Source: Neoasaia chiangmaiensis
GTDB lineage: Bacteria > Pseudomonadota > Alphaproteobacteria > Acetobacterales > Acetobacteraceae
DNA length: 64,000 bases
Direction of reading: 5' to 3'
Assembly (NCBI RefSeq): GCF_002005465.1
Contig: NZ_CP014691.1
Span: 2,824,001 to 2,888,000, forward strand
The notes beneath the pieces were generated by a model. It saw nothing but the letters and a program-made list of their open reading frames with translations, ran no database searches and was not told the origin of the DNA. Positions 63,474 through 64,000 of this stretch are shown here, in pieces (positions within the stretch are counted from its first letter, which is position 1; each line of letters opens with the position of its first letter). Made by a program: the position numbers and the translations under genes.

Positions 63474-64000
63474 ATGACCCAACGCATCGTCCCCGTTGCT
63501 TTCGCTCTCCTGCTCGGCAGTACCGTTCTTTCCGGGGCGGATCATGCCGCTGTCGCGCAGACGGCGCCCGCCGCTTCCGCGCCTGTCGTGCCGCGACCGG
63601 CGCCGGACAGCTTCGCCAATCTGGCGGACCGGCTCCTGCCGGCCGTGGTGAACGTGTCGATTTCCGCCACGCTGAAGCCGGGGCAGGACGATGACGACGG
63701 CGGTCCCGATGACGGCCCGGACGATGGCCCGCAGGTGCCCGATTTCCCGCCCGGCTCGCCGATGGAGAAGTTCTTCCACGATTTCATGAACCGCAAGCCG
63801 AGCCCCGATGCGCCGCCGCGCAAGATGCAGGCGCTTGGCTCCGGCTTCATCATCTCGCCGGACGGCTACATTGTCACCAACAACCATGTGGTGAAGGATG
63901 CGGATCAGGTCTCGGTCACGCTTCAGGACGATACGGTGCTGAAAGCCCATATCGTGGGGCGCGACAGCCGGACCGATCTGGCGGTCATCAAGGTCGATGC
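63474..64000 (+). CDS. Deg-family (HtrA) serine protease, 5' part
   Basis: Periplasmic chaperone-protease; the first 175 residues are present. Signal peptide VPVAFALLLGSTVLSGADHA. Then FANLADRLLPAVVNVSISAT, an acidic Asp/Gly/Pro linker (DDDDGGPDDGPDDGPQVPDF), FFHDFMNRKPS, and the catalytic His in GYIVTNNHVVKDA and Asp in RDSRTDLAVIKVD. The Ser and PDZ domains lie beyond the right edge. DegP versus DegQ cannot be decided. Confidence 0.92.
   Translation, partial: MTQRIVPVAFALLLGSTVLSGADHAAVAQTAPAASAPVVPRPAPDSFANLADRLLPAVVNVSISATLKPGQDDDDGGPDDGPDDGPQVPDFPPGSPMEKFFHDFMNRKPSPDAPPRKMQALGSGFIISPDGYIVTNNHVVKDADQVSVTLQDDTVLKAHIVGRDSRTDLAVIKVD

Overview
The window is about 64 kb of a high-GC alphaproteobacterial chromosome, most like an acetic acid bacterium (Acetobacteraceae, Asaia/Gluconobacter-like). 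Evidence for this: a circularly permuted two-piece tmRNA with an SspB-alpha gene beside it, flagellin followed by FlaF, an ilvB-ilvN-ilvC operon, ThyX, periplasmic trehalase and D-galactonate catabolism. The genus is an inference. No rRNA, CRISPR array, integrase or insertion sequence was seen. The window cuts ispA at the left edge and a Deg-type protease at the right edge.

Layout. 0-2.3 kb: ispA (partial), xseB, tusA and a ROK sugar kinase. 2.3-4.2 kb: an acidic small protein, tRNA-Ala(CGC), YggT and a membrane glycosyltransferase. 4.1-10.8 kb: a minus-strand galactose operon, IclR regulator-dgoK-dgoA-dgoD-galE-galT-galK, mostly coupled by ATGA overlaps, joining the De Ley-Doudoroff and Leloir branches. 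11-14.6 kb: a tightly overlapped operon tldD-74 aa protein-TRIC-like channel-glutaminyl cyclase-NTF2-like protein. 14.8-17 kb: trehalase with a long disordered insert, followed by the most AT-rich stretch of the window and a compact three-gene cluster (aminotransferase, flavin oxidoreductase, methyltransferase; 17.4-20.75 kb) that looks like an uncharacterised small-molecule pathway. 20.8-24.4 kb: putA.

24.5-31.2 kb: a TPR/glycosyltransferase-like protein, then a radical-SAM plus DUF4130-UdgX DNA-repair pair of unknown function, then flagellin and flaF. 31.2-34 kb: TetR regulator, serB, miaA. 34-37.4 kb: ilvBNC with a strong terminator. 37.5-39.8 kb: a basic hypothetical protein, a membrane-anchored ATP-grasp protein and a peroxiredoxin-like protein without its catalytic cysteine. 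40-42.5 kb: metQ-metN-metI methionine importer. 43-45 kb: MFS exporter and CatB-like acetyltransferase. 45-48.4 kb: queA-tgt-queG-RHH queuosine operon. 48.6-51.7 kb: secreted beta-propeller, 75 aa protein, porin. 51.9-53.6 kb: VOC protein and an isochorismatase-family hydrolase divergent from a TetR gene, with a perfect 24-bp palindrome between them.

53.6-55.5 kb: sspB, the two-piece tmRNA gene and thyX; the tmRNA tag reads A-ANDNTKVLAAAA. 55.5-57.2 kb: several very small genes, including membrane microproteins of 55 and 41 residues. 57.5 kb: cold shock protein with terminator. 57.9-59 kb: a low-GC gene for an EEP (DNase I/CdtB-fold) hydrolase with a basic NLS-like tail. 59-64 kb: tRNA-Thr(TGT), aldA, a small lipoprotein, mrp, opgC-like membrane protein and the start of a degP-like protease gene.

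Most of the window is housekeeping. The parts most likely to hold undescribed biology are the 17.4-20.75 kb cluster, the rSAM/UdgX pair, the EEP hydrolase, the Prx-like/ATP-grasp pair and the microproteins near 56.5 kb.
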